A DNA stretch of 64,000 nucleotides, taken from contig NZ_NEHO01000021.1 of NCBI RefSeq assembly GCF_002113375.1, positions 30,444 through 94,443 of the forward strand, in the 5' to 3' direction. The DNA comes from Pseudomonas sp. R37(2017) (GTDB lineage Bacteria > Pseudomonadota > Gammaproteobacteria > Pseudomonadales > Pseudomonadaceae). Positions 34,231 through 43,164 of this stretch are shown one piece after another (the stretch's first letter is position 1; every line of letters begins with the position of its first letter). Made by a program: the position numbers and the translations under genes. Below the pieces are notes generated by a model. It made no database searches. It was not told the origin of the DNA and saw only the letters and a program-made list of their open reading frames with translations.

Positions 34231-35190
34231 TCAGTGCCGGCGCTTGAGGGTATCGGACGGCAACTCGCCGAACTGCTTGCGGTAGCTGTCGGAGAACCGG
34301 CCCAGGTGCAGGAAGCCGTAATCCATCGCCACTTCCGTGATGTTGCGCACGTTGCAGGTCGGGTCGCTCAGGCAGGCGTTGATGCGTTCCAGGCGTTTCT
34401 GGCGCAGGTAGTTTTTCGGCGTAAGGCCGGCGTTGCGCTCGAACAATGCGTACAACGAACGCAGGCTCATGTGGGCCTGGCGTGCCAGTGCTTCGCTGTC
34501 GATGTCCTGCTTGAGGTGGTTGGCGATGTAATCGGCGATCGCCTCGAACGTAGCCGTCTGCGAGCCCAGCTCGAGGCGGCAGACATTGGTCTTCATCAGG
34601 CTGAGCATCTTGCTGACGATGATCTGCGTGTAATGCTCCTGCACCCTGGGGATCTGCTCGGTGGATTCGGCCTCCTGACAGATCATTGCCAGCAGGTTGA
34701 CGAAACCTTCCAGCTCATTGAGCTGGTAACGGTTTTCCAGAAACCGCACGCCCTGCCCCGGATAGCGCCAGCGCTGCTCATCGCAGACTGATTCGAACAA
34801 GCGGGTCGGGACTTTGAGGATGAATTTTTCGCAATCGTCGGAATAGGTCAGGTCCACCGGATCGTCGGGATTGATCAACAGCAATTCGCCGGGGGCGAAG
34901 TAATGCTCCTGGCCGTGACCGCGCCACAGGCAATTGCCGCGCAGCAACACTTGCAGGTGATAGATGCTGTCCAGCGCACCGGACGTCACACGCACACTGG
35001 CGCCGTAGCTGATGCGGCACAGGTCGAGGCTGGCGAACTTGCGATGGTCAAGGCTGGCCAGCGGGCTGCCGGCACGGGGCATGAGGATGCAGTGGTTACC
35101 GACGTGCTGATTGACATAGCCGGACACCGCGTAAGGGTCGGCATGGTCGAAAACCCGGCTGCGCTGACTCAACAGTTGCGCTTGCATCAT
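34231..35190 (-). CDS. benR: AraC/XylS-family benzoate regulator
   Basis: A 319-residue transcriptional activator. The N-terminal half is a ligand-binding domain (about 1-200) that should sense benzoate. The C-terminal AraC/XylS DNA-binding domain has ALARQAHMSLRSLYALFERN and VRNITEVAMDYGFLHLGRFSDSYRKQFG. Start 35190 (MMQAQLLS) gives the usual BenR length; upstream in-frame starts at 35319 run through REP-derived DNA. It lies upstream of benA on the same strand, and the TGCA-N6-GGATA boxes at benA are its expected target. Confidence 0.93.
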   Translation of the reverse strand: MMQAQLLSQRSRVFDHADPYAVSGYVNQHVGNHCILMPRAGSPLASLDHRKFASLDLCRISYGASVRVTSGALDSIYHLQVLLRGNCLWRGHGQEHYFAPGELLLINPDDPVDLTYSDDCEKFILKVPTRLFESVCDEQRWRYPGQGVRFLENRYQLNELEGFVNLLAMICQEAESTEQIPRVQEHYTQIIVSKMLSLMKTNVCRLELGSQTATFEAIADYIANHLKQDIDSEALARQAHMSLRSLYALFERNAGLTPKNYLRQKRLERINACLSDPTCNVRNITEVAMDYGFLHLGRFSDSYRKQFGELPSDTLKRRH

Positions 35191-35245
35191 CAGGTCACTC
35201 TCGTTGTTGTTATAGGTTGCGTCGGACCATTCTAGAACCGAACCC

Positions 35246-35351
35246 CTGTAGGAGCGAGTGCCCGCTTGCGGCAAGCTCGCGATAGCGGTTTGACATTCAA
35301 CATTTATGTTGACTGGCACTCCGTCATCGCGAGCATGCTCGCTCCTACAGG
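35246..35351. repeat. REP doublet (GTAGGAGCGAG family)
   Basis: Arms CTGTAGGAGCGAGTGCCCGC and GAGCATGCTCGCTCCTACAG, between benR and catA. Confidence 0.87.
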
Positions 35352-35363
35352 AGGGATTTGCGA

Positions 35364-36293
35364 TCAGTCTTGCAGGGCGCGCAAACGCTCGCCGCGCTGT
35401 TGCTCCTCAGGCTGCGCCGACGACTGCAGGGTGAAATCGAAGTCGATTTCGGCAAAACGTCCGCTCACACCATGGGCCGCCGCGCGCTGCTGATCGTCGC
35501 TGAAGGTGATTTTGGCGATCAGCTCATCGCGGGTGGCGTAGGCGAAATCGTCATGCAGGTATTTTTCGCCGTCGAGGTTGATCTGGGTGGTCAGGTGGCG
35601 ATGATCCGGCGCGGAGATGAAGAAGTGCACGTGCGCCGGGCGCTGGCCATGACGGCCCAGTTGATCGAGCAGTTGCTGGGTCGGACCATCCGGTGGGCAG
35701 CCATAACCCGACGGCACGATGCTGCGGAAACGGTAACGACCTTCGGCATCGGTGACGATGCGACGACGCAGGTTGAACTCCGACTGCGTGGTATCGAAGT
35801 ACGAGTAGGTGCCACCGGTATTGGCGTGCCAGACGTCTACGACGGCGCCAGCCAAAGGTTCGCCAGCGGTGTTGAACACGCGGCCTTGCATGAACAGGGT
35901 CACACCCGGATCGACGCCATCGTCGAGACGCGCTTCGCCCACCGACAGTGGTGCGCCCGCCACGTACAGCGGGCCTTCGATGGTACGCGGGGTGCCGCCG
36001 GTCTTGCCGGCCTGTTCGTCTTCGGCATCCATCAGCAGGTCGAGGTAATGTTCCAGGCCGAGACCGGCCACCACCAGCCCGGCTTCCTGGCGCGCACCCA
36101 GCACGTTGAGGTAGTTGACGGCTTTCCAGAACTCTTCCGGAGTCACGGCCAGGTCTTCGATGATGTTCACCGAGTCACGCAGGATGCGGTAGACCAGCGC
36201 CTTGGTCCGTGGATTGCCGGCGTCGTTGAGCAGGCCGCTGGCTTCTTCGAGAAATTTCTGGACTTCGGCAGTGTGGGAAATCTTGACGTTCAT
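35364..36293 (-). CDS. catA: Catechol 1,2-dioxygenase
   Basis: A 309-residue intradiol dioxygenase that cleaves catechol to cis,cis-muconate using non-heme Fe(III). The two Tyr and two His ligands are in GTYSYFDTTQ, PSGYGCPPDG, and RPAHVHFFIS, the usual Y/Y/H/H pattern. The N-terminal linker helices (residues 1-90) are those of CatA dimers. Third gene of catBCA, 52 bp after catC on the same strand. Confidence 0.96.
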   Translation of the reverse strand: MNVKISHTAEVQKFLEEASGLLNDAGNPRTKALVYRILRDSVNIIEDLAVTPEEFWKAVNYLNVLGARQEAGLVVAGLGLEHYLDLLMDAEDEQAGKTGGTPRTIEGPLYVAGAPLSVGEARLDDGVDPGVTLFMQGRVFNTAGEPLAGAVVDVWHANTGGTYSYFDTTQSEFNLRRRIVTDAEGRYRFRSIVPSGYGCPPDGPTQQLLDQLGRHGQRPAHVHFFISAPDHRHLTTQINLDGEKYLHDDFAYATRDELIAKITFSDDQQRAAAHGVSGRFAEIDFDFTLQSSAQPEEQQRGERLRALQD

Positions 36294-36345
36294 TCTGGGT
36301 TCCTCATCTTGTAATTATTGGCGTAGCGAGCTGAACAGGCTGGGC

Positions 36346-36636
36346 TCAGCGGTCATCGTCACGGATGGAAGAAGGATGCCGGCACATCGCGTCGATTTCG
36401 ATGGCCATGTACGGGAACAGGGGCAATTGCATCAGCAGGTCATGCAGTTCCTGAACACTGTCGACATCGAACACGCTGTAGTTGGCGTAGTGCCCGGCGA
36501 TGCGCCACAGGTGACGCCACTTGCCCTGCTCTTGCAGGCGCTGGGCCAGGGCTTTCTCGTCCGCCTTCAATCTGGCGGCCGCTTCGGGATTCATGTCGAC
36601 CGGCAAGTTCACGGTCATTTTTACGTGGAACAGCAT
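36346..36636 (-). CDS. catC: Muconolactone delta-isomerase
   Basis: A 96-residue decameric enzyme that converts muconolactone to 3-oxoadipate enol-lactone. MLFHVKMTVNLP at the start, the EKALAQRLQEQGKWRHLWRI region and YSVFDV...LPLFPYM are diagnostic. ATG at 36636 preceded by GAGGAG 7 bases away. It lies 10 bp after catB. Confidence 0.96.
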   Translation of the reverse strand: MLFHVKMTVNLPVDMNPEAAARLKADEKALAQRLQEQGKWRHLWRIAGHYANYSVFDVDSVQELHDLLMQLPLFPYMAIEIDAMCRHPSSIRDDDR

Positions 36637-36646
36637 AATGCTCTCC

Positions 36647-37795
36647 TCAGGCTTGATGAATGGCTGTGGATGTCTTGTCGCGGCGGAAGAACGCCAGGCG
36701 CTCTTCATCCAGGCTCAGGCCCAGGCCCGGTGTCTTCGGTACGTGCAGTTCGAAATCGCGATACACCAGCGGCTCGCCGAGAATGTCTTCGGTCAGCAGC
36801 AGTGGGCCGAACAGCTCGGTGTCCCACGCCAGTTTGTTCAGGGTGACGAACGCATGGGCCGAAGCCATGGTGCCCAAGCCACCTTCAAGCATGGTGCCGC
36901 CGTACAGGGCGATACCGGCCGCTTCGGCGATGGACGCGGTACGCAATACAGCGCGCGGGCCGCCGTTCTTGGCGATCTTCAGGGCGAACACCGAGGCTGC
37001 GCCTTCGCGGGCCAGGTTGAACGCATCTTCCACGCATTCGATGGATTCGTCGGCCATGATCGGCGCCGGGCTCATGGCATTCAGGCGAGCCATGCCGGCG
37101 CGGTTGTTGCGCGAGATCGGCTGCTCGATCAGGTCGATGCCATTGGTGCCGAGGATCCGGCAGGCACGAATCGCGACGGCTTCGTCCCAGGCCTGGTTGA
37201 CGTCGACCCGCACACTGGCGCGATCACCCAGGGCTTTCTTGATGGCGATTACATGGGCCAGGTCACGATTGACCTCCCCGGCACCGATCTTCAGCTTGAA
37301 GATGCGATGGCGGCGCAGGTCGAGCATTTTTTCCGCTTCGGCGATGTCTTTTTCGGTGTCGCCGCTGGCCAGGGTCCAGGCCACTGGCAGTGCATCACGT
37401 ACGCGACCGCCAAGCAACTCACTGACCGGCAGGCCAAGGCGTTTGCCCTGGGCGTCGAGCAGCGCGGTTTCGATACCGGACTTGGCGAAGGTGTTGCCAC
37501 GGATGCTGCGCTCCAGGCGCAACATGGCGGCGTTGACGTTGGCGCTGTCCTGGCCGATCAGCAGCGGCGTGAAGTGCGTGTCGATGTTGGTCTTGATGCT
37601 GTCCGGGCTTTCATTGCCGTAGGCCAGGCCACCGATGGTGGTGGATTCACCGATGCCTTCGATGCCGTCGGCGCAACGCACGCGGATGATCACCAGGGTC
37701 TGGTTCTGCATGGTGTGCATCGCCAGCTTGTGCGGGCGGATAGTCGGCAGGTCGACGATGATCGTCTCGATCGACTCAATGGCGGTTGCAAGCAT
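36647..37795 (-). CDS. catB: Muconate cycloisomerase
   Basis: A 382-residue enolase-superfamily enzyme that lactonises cis,cis-muconate. Catalytic Lys in FKLKIGAGE, the metal ligands D in VRVDVNQAWDE, E in DLIEQPI, and D in IMADESIE, and the second catalytic Lys in VFALKIAKNGG are visible. Start 37795 (MLATAIESIE) gives the usual length; an upstream ATG at 37924 is inside the promoter. First gene of catBCA, divergent from catR, with an ATAC-N7-GTAT site in between. Confidence 0.95.
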   Translation of the reverse strand: MLATAIESIETIIVDLPTIRPHKLAMHTMQNQTLVIIRVRCADGIEGIGESTTIGGLAYGNESPDSIKTNIDTHFTPLLIGQDSANVNAAMLRLERSIRGNTFAKSGIETALLDAQGKRLGLPVSELLGGRVRDALPVAWTLASGDTEKDIAEAEKMLDLRRHRIFKLKIGAGEVNRDLAHVIAIKKALGDRASVRVDVNQAWDEAVAIRACRILGTNGIDLIEQPISRNNRAGMARLNAMSPAPIMADESIECVEDAFNLAREGAASVFALKIAKNGGPRAVLRTASIAEAAGIALYGGTMLEGGLGTMASAHAFVTLNKLAWDTELFGPLLLTEDILGEPLVYRDFELHVPKTPGLGLSLDEERLAFFRRDKTSTAIHQA

Positions 37796-37881
37796 TTCGA
37801 TACCCGTTAGGTTCTTGAAGTTCTGGAATCGATTCTCGTACGGCTTTTTTTGCGATGCCAATATAGAATTGGTCTGACTTG

Positions 37882-37896
37882 ATACCTTAGAGGTAT
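37882..37896. promoter_or_regulatory. CatR binding site (LysR box)
   Basis: ATACCTTAGAGGTAT, a perfect ATAC-N7-GTAT palindrome that also fits T-N11-A. It is 87 bp before catB and 27 bp before catR, as expected for a muconate-responsive LysR regulator that activates catBCA and represses itself. Confidence 0.85.
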
Positions 37897-37922
37897 GCAA
37901 CCGATGCGTATTTGGAGGTTCC

Positions 37923-38810
37923 ATGGAACTGCGTCACCTGCGTTATTTCCAGGTATTGGCTCAAACCCTCAACTTCACCCGCGCCGCCGAGCTGCTGCAC
38001 ATCGCCCAGCCGCCCCTGAGCCGGCAGATCCAGCAACTGGAGGACGAGTTGGGAGTGATGTTGCTGGAACGCGGTCGACCGCTGAAGTTGACCGACGCCG
38101 GACGGTTTTTCCATGAGCACTCCACCGCCCTGCTCGAACAACTGAACAAGGTCTGCGACAACACAAAGCGTATCGGGCTGGGCGAGAAGACCTGGTTGGG
38201 TATCGGTTTTGCACCCTCGACACTGTATGGCGTGCTACCGGAACTGATCCGACGGTTGCGCAGTGGCGAGCCACTGGAACTGGAGCTGGGGCTTTCGGAA
38301 ATGACCACCCTGCAACAGGTGCAGGCGTTGAAGGCCGGGCGCATCGACATCGGTTTCGGCCGGATCCGTATCGACGACCCGGCCATCGTCCAGACCGTGC
38401 TCACCGAGGACCGCCTGGTGGCCGCCCTGCCCGCCGGCCACCCGCTGCTCGCCGGTCCCATCAGCCTGCGGGAACTGGCCAGGGAACCCTTTGTGCTGTA
38501 CCCCGGCAATCCACGACCAAGTTACGCCGACCATGTCATCGCGCTGTTCGAGTCCTGTGGCGTGCGTATCCACGTGGCGCAATGGACCAACGAGCTGCAA
38601 ACGGCGATCGGTCTGGTGGGGGCAGGCATCGGGGTCACGCTGGTGCCGGCCTCGGTGCAGTTGCTGCACCGCGACGACATCGGCTTCACTCCGCTACTGG
38701 AAGACAACGCCACTTCGCCGATCATTCTCAGCCGACGGGTGGGCGATGTGTCGCCGGGGTTGAGCCATTGTCTGCGGATGATTGATGAACTGCTGCCGCC
38801 GGTCATGTAA
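37923..38810 (+). CDS. catR: LysR-family cat operon regulator
   Basis: A 295-residue LysR-type regulator. The winged helix MELRHLRYFQVLAQTLNFTRAAELLHIAQPPLSRQIQQLE is a typical LTTR N-terminus, followed by a CatM/BenM/CatR-like effector domain (FAPSTLYGVLPELIRRLR, FGRIRIDDPAIV). It should bind cis,cis-muconate. It is divergent from catBCA and next to a well-formed LTTR box. GGAGG lies 5 bases before the start. Confidence 0.95.
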   Translation: MELRHLRYFQVLAQTLNFTRAAELLHIAQPPLSRQIQQLEDELGVMLLERGRPLKLTDAGRFFHEHSTALLEQLNKVCDNTKRIGLGEKTWLGIGFAPSTLYGVLPELIRRLRSGEPLELELGLSEMTTLQQVQALKAGRIDIGFGRIRIDDPAIVQTVLTEDRLVAALPAGHPLLAGPISLRELAREPFVLYPGNPRPSYADHVIALFESCGVRIHVAQWTNELQTAIGLVGAGIGVTLVPASVQLLHRDDIGFTPLLEDNATSPIILSRRVGDVSPGLSHCLRMIDELLPPVM

Positions 38811-38939
38811 GGCGATGATCACCTGTGGCGAGGAAGCTTGGCGGATCGCCGCACCGTCCCGTTCGGCGGCGCAGCCATCGCAAGCTCATTGACAGTGCAC
38901 AGCAGTCAAACCCGGCTGAATGGTTTCAGGGTCACTCTT

Positions 38940-39839
38940 TCAATGGGTGTTTGCCCCCCAGATCCAGTTCCAGAATCCCGGCAGCTCGACCGGCTGCGAA
39001 CCATCGCGCACGGTTCGCGCCATGGCGGCCCGCTGCAATGCGGCCTGGTCCTCGTAAAACGGCTTGTCCGCGGTTTTCACCCCGGTCTCCCGGGCGCTGT
39101 CGAGCAGTATCTGCAAGTATTCACGGGTATGCCGGGCGGTATAACGGTTGAGGTCGTGAAAGGTCACCACCACCGGGATCACCCCATCGACCACCGGCAG
39201 TTCGCCACGGGCAATGCGTTCGCGCACTTCGGACATCGAGCGCAGCATGTGCGAGCGGCGTCGGGGGCTGGCGTTGAAGCCCCAGATCTTGCCGTCATTG
39301 GCACTCAAGTCCGTCAGCAATACATGCAGGCCATGCTGCTGATAAGCGGCGAAGGTGCGTTTGTCATAGTTCCAGAATGGCGGGCGCAACAGGATCGGGG
39401 GGGCGCCGGTGATCGCCGCGATGTCGGCACTGCCGTCAGTGAGGGCCTGTTCCAGCTCCTGCGGTTCCAACGAGCGATGATTGGTGTGCCAGGGCGTCGC
39501 CGTGTGAAAGCCCAGGATATGACCTTCGGCGTGTTCGCGCCGCATGATCTCCCGACCCAACTCGCTGCCACCCGCTCGCGGTGCCCGGGTTTGCACGAAG
39601 AACACGGCCTTGATGCCCGGTTGCAGCGGGTTTTGCGCCAGGCTCTCAAGCACCGTGACGGTCGGATTCCACCAGCTCGATGCACTGGGACCGTCATCGA
39701 AGGTCAGCAGAAAGCGGATCGGTGGTTGTGCACTCAGACGCTGTTCGGTCTGCGCGGTCATTTCGATGGGTGCCGCGATGCACCCCAGCAAACCGGCCGC
39801 CATGGCACATACCGTTAATACCTTGAACAAGTGCTTCAT
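38940..39839 (-). CDS. Polysaccharide deacetylase lipoprotein
   Basis: A 299-residue predicted lipoprotein (lipobox AGLLGC, Cys20) with a NodB-type carbohydrate esterase 4 domain. The metal-binding motif 1 is LTFDDGPS (catalytic Asp-Asp), motif 2 is GFHTATPWHTNHRSL, then the RPPFWNYD block (CE4 motif 3), and VVTFHDLNRY (motif 5 His). Likely removes N- or O-acetyl groups from a surface polysaccharide or peptidoglycan. It is monocistronic and divergent from the SRAP gene. Confidence 0.87.
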   Translation of the reverse strand: MKHLFKVLTVCAMAAGLLGCIAAPIEMTAQTEQRLSAQPPIRFLLTFDDGPSASSWWNPTVTVLESLAQNPLQPGIKAVFFVQTRAPRAGGSELGREIMRREHAEGHILGFHTATPWHTNHRSLEPQELEQALTDGSADIAAITGAPPILLRPPFWNYDKRTFAAYQQHGLHVLLTDLSANDGKIWGFNASPRRRSHMLRSMSEVRERIARGELPVVDGVIPVVVTFHDLNRYTARHTREYLQILLDSARETGVKTADKPFYEDQAALQRAAMARTVRDGSQPVELPGFWNWIWGANTH

Positions 39840-40043
39840 GTTTTGCCTTGGGTCAGACCATCACGGTCATGCTTCGCTTGGCCAGGATCCTTGGCCGGAT
39901 CATCCAGCTTTACCCCCGCTGGGCGGCGGGTCGAGGTTGGATAGGGTACACAGGGTTTGGTTCCGCTGCTTGCCAGGCCGGTTTCGTCGCGAGCTACTAA
40001 ACTGAAATCTCCGGTCAGAGCGTCTCAACCAGAGTGTCAAGCC

Positions 40044-40748
40044 ATGTGTGGACGACTGTCGCAATACCGCGGGATTCACGACTTCGTGGCGGTGCTGAGC
40101 ATCCCCTACGCGCTGATCAATCACGTCGGCAACGAACCCCTGGCGCACTATAACGCCGCGCCCACCACGCAACTTGCCCTGCTGCATCTGGAGAATGAAC
40201 GGCTGCATGCCGACGCCGTGCGCTGGGGTTGGCGTCCGCACTGGGCGACGGATCGAGTGGCACCGATCAATGCCCGGGTCGAGAAGGTCGCCCACGGCCC
40301 GTATTTCCGGGCAATCTGGCCGCATCGAGCGATCTGCCCGATAGATAACTGGTTCGAATGGGTCGATGCCGGTGATGGCAACAAACAACCGTGGTTGATT
40401 CGGCGACGGGACCGCAAGCCGATTTTTTGCGCGGTGATCGGCCAATACCCCATTGGCGGAGCCCCGCACAGAGAGCACGACGGTTTCGTCATCCTCACGG
40501 CCGACAGCGCAGGCGGCCTGCTTGACGTGCATGACCGACGCCCGGTGGTGTTCTGCCCCGAACTGGCGCGGGAATGGCTGGACCCGGCCACGCCCAAGGA
40601 ACGCGCCGAAGAAATGGCCTTGTCCCAGGGCGAAGCCAGTGACGTATTCGAGTGGTACGAGGTCGACAAGGCCGTTGGCAATGTCAGGAACCAAAGTGCC
40701 GCGCTGATATGTAGGAGCGAGCATGCTCGCGATGGACGTCAACGATAA
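40044..40748 (+). CDS. SRAP/YedK abasic-site cross-linking protein
   Basis: A 234-residue SOS-response-associated peptidase (HMCES/YedK family) that forms a thiazolidine with abasic sites in single-stranded DNA. The catalytic Cys2 follows the start Met (MCGRLSQY), so Met removal exposes it. The active-site Asn/Glu are in PINARVEK, the WFEW segment, and His in VHDRRPVVF. The last 14 residues (RSEHARDGRQR tail) are encoded by a REP element, so the original stop was lost. Divergent from the deacetylase. No LexA box was found upstream. Confidence 0.87.
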   Translation: MCGRLSQYRGIHDFVAVLSIPYALINHVGNEPLAHYNAAPTTQLALLHLENERLHADAVRWGWRPHWATDRVAPINARVEKVAHGPYFRAIWPHRAICPIDNWFEWVDAGDGNKQPWLIRRRDRKPIFCAVIGQYPIGGAPHREHDGFVILTADSAGGLLDVHDRRPVVFCPELAREWLDPATPKERAEEMALSQGEASDVFEWYEVDKAVGNVRNQSAALICRSEHARDGRQR

Positions 40749-40824
40749 CGCGTACTGCCTGAATGCCCGCGTTGTCCTGGCGTTCTTCGTCGGAACGCCG
40801 CCCGGAGCATGCTCGCTCCTACAG
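40710..40824. repeat. REP doublet, translated at its left arm
   Basis: Arms TGTAGGAGCGAGCATGCTCG and GAGCATGCTCGCTCCTACAG. The left arm forms the 3' end of the SRAP coding region (40711-40748). The spacer GATGGACGTCAACGATAACG is shared with 28981. The right side carries GGCGTTCTTCGTCGGAACGCC, matching the palindrome at 3732-3752. Confidence 0.87.
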
Positions 40825-40836
40825 CACAGCACCCAG

Positions 40837-40983
40837 TCAGAACTTGCGGTCAGGCTCCGACAGTTCCGTACCGTCGTCAGGATGCTTCCAGTCCGGTACC
40901 GAACGCTTCTGCTGCTCTATCTCTTCTTCCGTAGGTTCGTCCACGTCCTCTTCCGGGTCCGGATGCTTGGGTTCATTGGCCAT
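40837..40983 (-). CDS. Small acidic protein
   Basis: A 48-residue protein (starts MANEPKHPDPEEDVDEP, ends PDRKF). It is very acidic, with about 15 Asp/Glu, one Trp (VPDWKHP), and a possible disordered chain. The start has AGAGG 7 bases upstream. No family name is known to me, but similar short acidic proteins occur in pseudomonads. It is below the size of most ORF callers. Confidence 0.65.
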   Translation of the reverse strand: MANEPKHPDPEEDVDEPTEEEIEQQKRSVPDWKHPDDGTELSEPDRKF

Positions 40984-41049
40984 GTTCACCTCTCTTCCTG
41001 AAGGGATCGGTCATCAATCTTAAGCGTAGAACAGATCGCCCTGCCCCGC

Positions 41050-41364
41050 TCACAGCCACCAGCGCAGCAAAAAGAAGAAGCCCATGCTCAACAGCATGCT
41101 GAGCAAGGTATTGCGCGTGTACAGCACCAGCCCGATCGCCACCAGCGAGCTGATCAGGTAGGGATTGTCCCAGTGCAGGTTCAGTTGTTTCTCCGGCATG
41201 AACACAATCGGCCCGCAGATCGCGGTCAACATGCCCGGCACGGCAAACCCGAGGAACTGCCGGGCATTGCTGCTCAGGCGTACCGGCAGTCGCGGTTCCA
41301 GGAAAACATAGCGGTTGAGAAACACCAGCACGCCCATTCCGACAATCACAGCCCAGACCATCAT
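41050..41364 (-). CDS. azlD: AzlD-family exporter subunit
   Basis: A 104-residue membrane protein with about four helices, the small partner of AzlC in the branched-chain amino acid exporter family. Family hallmarks are the LPVRLSSNARQFLGFAVPGM loop and a short helical core (VVIGMGVLVFLNRYVF). It overlaps azlC by 4 bp. No regulator (AzlB/Lrp-type) is adjacent. Confidence 0.88.
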   Translation of the reverse strand: MMVWAVIVGMGVLVFLNRYVFLEPRLPVRLSSNARQFLGFAVPGMLTAICGPIVFMPEKQLNLHWDNPYLISSLVAIGLVLYTRNTLLSMLLSMGFFFLLRWWL

Positions 41365-42059
41365 GTGCGTCCACCGTGGATTTTATTGCAGACAAACCCG
41401 GCGGTCATGCCAGCCAGCCCCGACAGCACCAGCGCCGAGCCCCATTGCCAGTAGCTGAACAGCACCGAGCAGAACAGCGACACCGCCACGCACACCACGG
41501 TCGGCACATTGCGCACCACCGGAGTGATCAAGGCAATGAAGGTGGCTGCGATGGAGAAATCCAGGCCCAGGTGTTCAAGGCCGGGAATGCTGCTGCCGAG
41601 CACAATGCCCGCCAGGGTGAAGAGGTTCCAGGCGATATAGAACGTCAGGCCGACACCCAGGGCGTACCAGCGGTTGAATTGCTGTTTGTCGTGCTGGCTG
41701 GTCAGGGCGAACAGCTCATCGGTGAGCAAGAAGCCCAGCCCCGCACGCCAACGCCCCGGCAATGGAGAAATCACCGAACGCAGGCTCATCCCGTAGAGCA
41801 AATGCTGGGAGGTCAGCAGCAAGGTGGTGAGCAAGATCGAAAAAATCCCGGCACCGCCCTTGAGCATGCCGATGGCCACCAATTGAGCGGCACCGGCAAA
41901 CACGATGCTCGACAGGCCCTGGCCTTGCAGGGGTGTGAGGTTGGCTTCGATGGCCATGGAACCGGCCAGCAAGCCCCAGGGCGCGGTGGCCAGGGACAGC
42001 GGCATGATCGCGGCGGCCCCGCGCAGAAAGGCGCTGCGCGGCATGAGTGAGTTGGGCAT
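41361..42059 (-). CDS. azlC: AzlC-family amino acid exporter
   Basis: A 232-residue integral membrane protein with six to seven helices; the family exports branched-chain amino acids. Signature: GLLAGSMAIEANLTPLQGQGLSSIVFAGAAQLVAI and LLTSQHLLYGMSLR. It is translated before azlD, with a 4-bp overlap, so the two form one exporter. Confidence 0.9.
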   Translation of the reverse strand: MPNSLMPRSAFLRGAAAIMPLSLATAPWGLLAGSMAIEANLTPLQGQGLSSIVFAGAAQLVAIGMLKGGAGIFSILLTTLLLTSQHLLYGMSLRSVISPLPGRWRAGLGFLLTDELFALTSQHDKQQFNRWYALGVGLTFYIAWNLFTLAGIVLGSSIPGLEHLGLDFSIAATFIALITPVVRNVPTVVCVAVSLFCSVLFSYWQWGSALVLSGLAGMTAGFVCNKIHGGRT

Positions 42060-42228
42060 GACGTTCTACAGACAGGGAAAGACCTGAGACTGTGCCAGCA
42101 GTCGCGGCCGAAGGCTTGAACAATCTTGCTCATCGCAGCGACTGCATGCCATTCATCGGCTAACCGCTTGATTCGCCTCGGTGGTAGCAACATGATGGCG
42201 CTGCATTTTCATCGAGGCCGACCCCCTA

Positions 42229-43164
42229 ATGAGTTCAGTCGAAACCGACAGCGACGTGTACAAAACCCTGCTTGAGTCGACCAAAGCCATTCCCTGGCGC
42301 ATCGACTGGAAAACCATGACGTTCAGTTACATCGGGCCACAGATCGAAGAGCTTCTGGGCTGGAAACAGCACAGCTGGGTTTCGGTCAATGACTGGGTCG
42401 AGCGCATGCACCCGGATGACCGCGACTACGTGATGGACTTCTGTGTCTCGCAATCCCGGGCTGGCATCGATCATGAAGCCGACTATCGCGCACTGACCGA
42501 AAGCGGCGAGTACGTGTGGATCCGCGATGTGGTGCACGTAGTGCGCAAGGACGGTGAAGTCGAGGCGCTGGTGGGTTTCATGTTCGATATCAGCGAGCGC
42601 AAGAAAACCGAAGAGCACCTGATCCGCCTGCAAAAGCAGCTTGAAGAGTATTCCTTCCAGGACGGCCTGACCGGCATCGCCAACCGACGCATGTTCGACA
42701 CCGTGCTGGAACGCGAGTGGAACGCTGCCCAACGTACCGGCTCGCCGTTGTCGGTGATCGTGCTGGATATCGATTACTTCAAGCAATACAACGACCATTA
42801 CGGCCACATCAAGGGTGACGAATGCCTGCGCCGCGTCGCGCAAACACTGTCGATGGCGGCCAACCGGCCGCGGGATTTCATCGCCCGGATCGGCGGTGAA
42901 GAGTTTGTCTGGCTGCTGCCGGAAACCGATGCCGAGTCCGCGCGGCTGGTGGCGCACAAGTGCCTGCACCTGATTCGCCAGCAGCAGATCCCCCATGAAT
43001 TTTCGAACGTGTCCAGGCTGCTGAGTATCAGCCTCGGCGTCGGCACCACCCAGGCATCGATGCATGCCACGGCCCTGGAATTCGTCGAACAGGTCGATCA
43101 TCTGCTCTACAAGGCCAAGCACAGTGGCCGGATGCGCGCTGAGTACGCTGATTTTCGTGATTGA
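42229..43164 (+). CDS. PAS-GGDEF diguanylate cyclase
   Basis: A 311-residue cytosolic enzyme. Residues about 15-130 form a PAS_3 fold (WRIDWKTMTFSYIGPQIEEL, GFMFDISERKKTEEHL). The C-terminal GGDEF domain has RIGGEEFVWLLPE (active-site GGEEF), the DGLTGIANRR start and DIDYFKQYNDHYGH metal-binding segment. It should make c-di-GMP. The product-binding I-site RxxD is not obvious (RPRD is 12 residues before the GGEEF). No EAL domain. Confidence 0.92.
   Translation: MSSVETDSDVYKTLLESTKAIPWRIDWKTMTFSYIGPQIEELLGWKQHSWVSVNDWVERMHPDDRDYVMDFCVSQSRAGIDHEADYRALTESGEYVWIRDVVHVVRKDGEVEALVGFMFDISERKKTEEHLIRLQKQLEEYSFQDGLTGIANRRMFDTVLEREWNAAQRTGSPLSVIVLDIDYFKQYNDHYGHIKGDECLRRVAQTLSMAANRPRDFIARIGGEEFVWLLPETDAESARLVAHKCLHLIRQQQIPHEFSNVSRLLSISLGVGTTQASMHATALEFVEQVDHLLYKAKHSGRMRAEYADFRD

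Noticed and set aside
39990..40020. LexA/SOS box upstream of the SRAP gene
   Set aside because: The best match CTG-N11-CAG has a spacer of 11 instead of 10.
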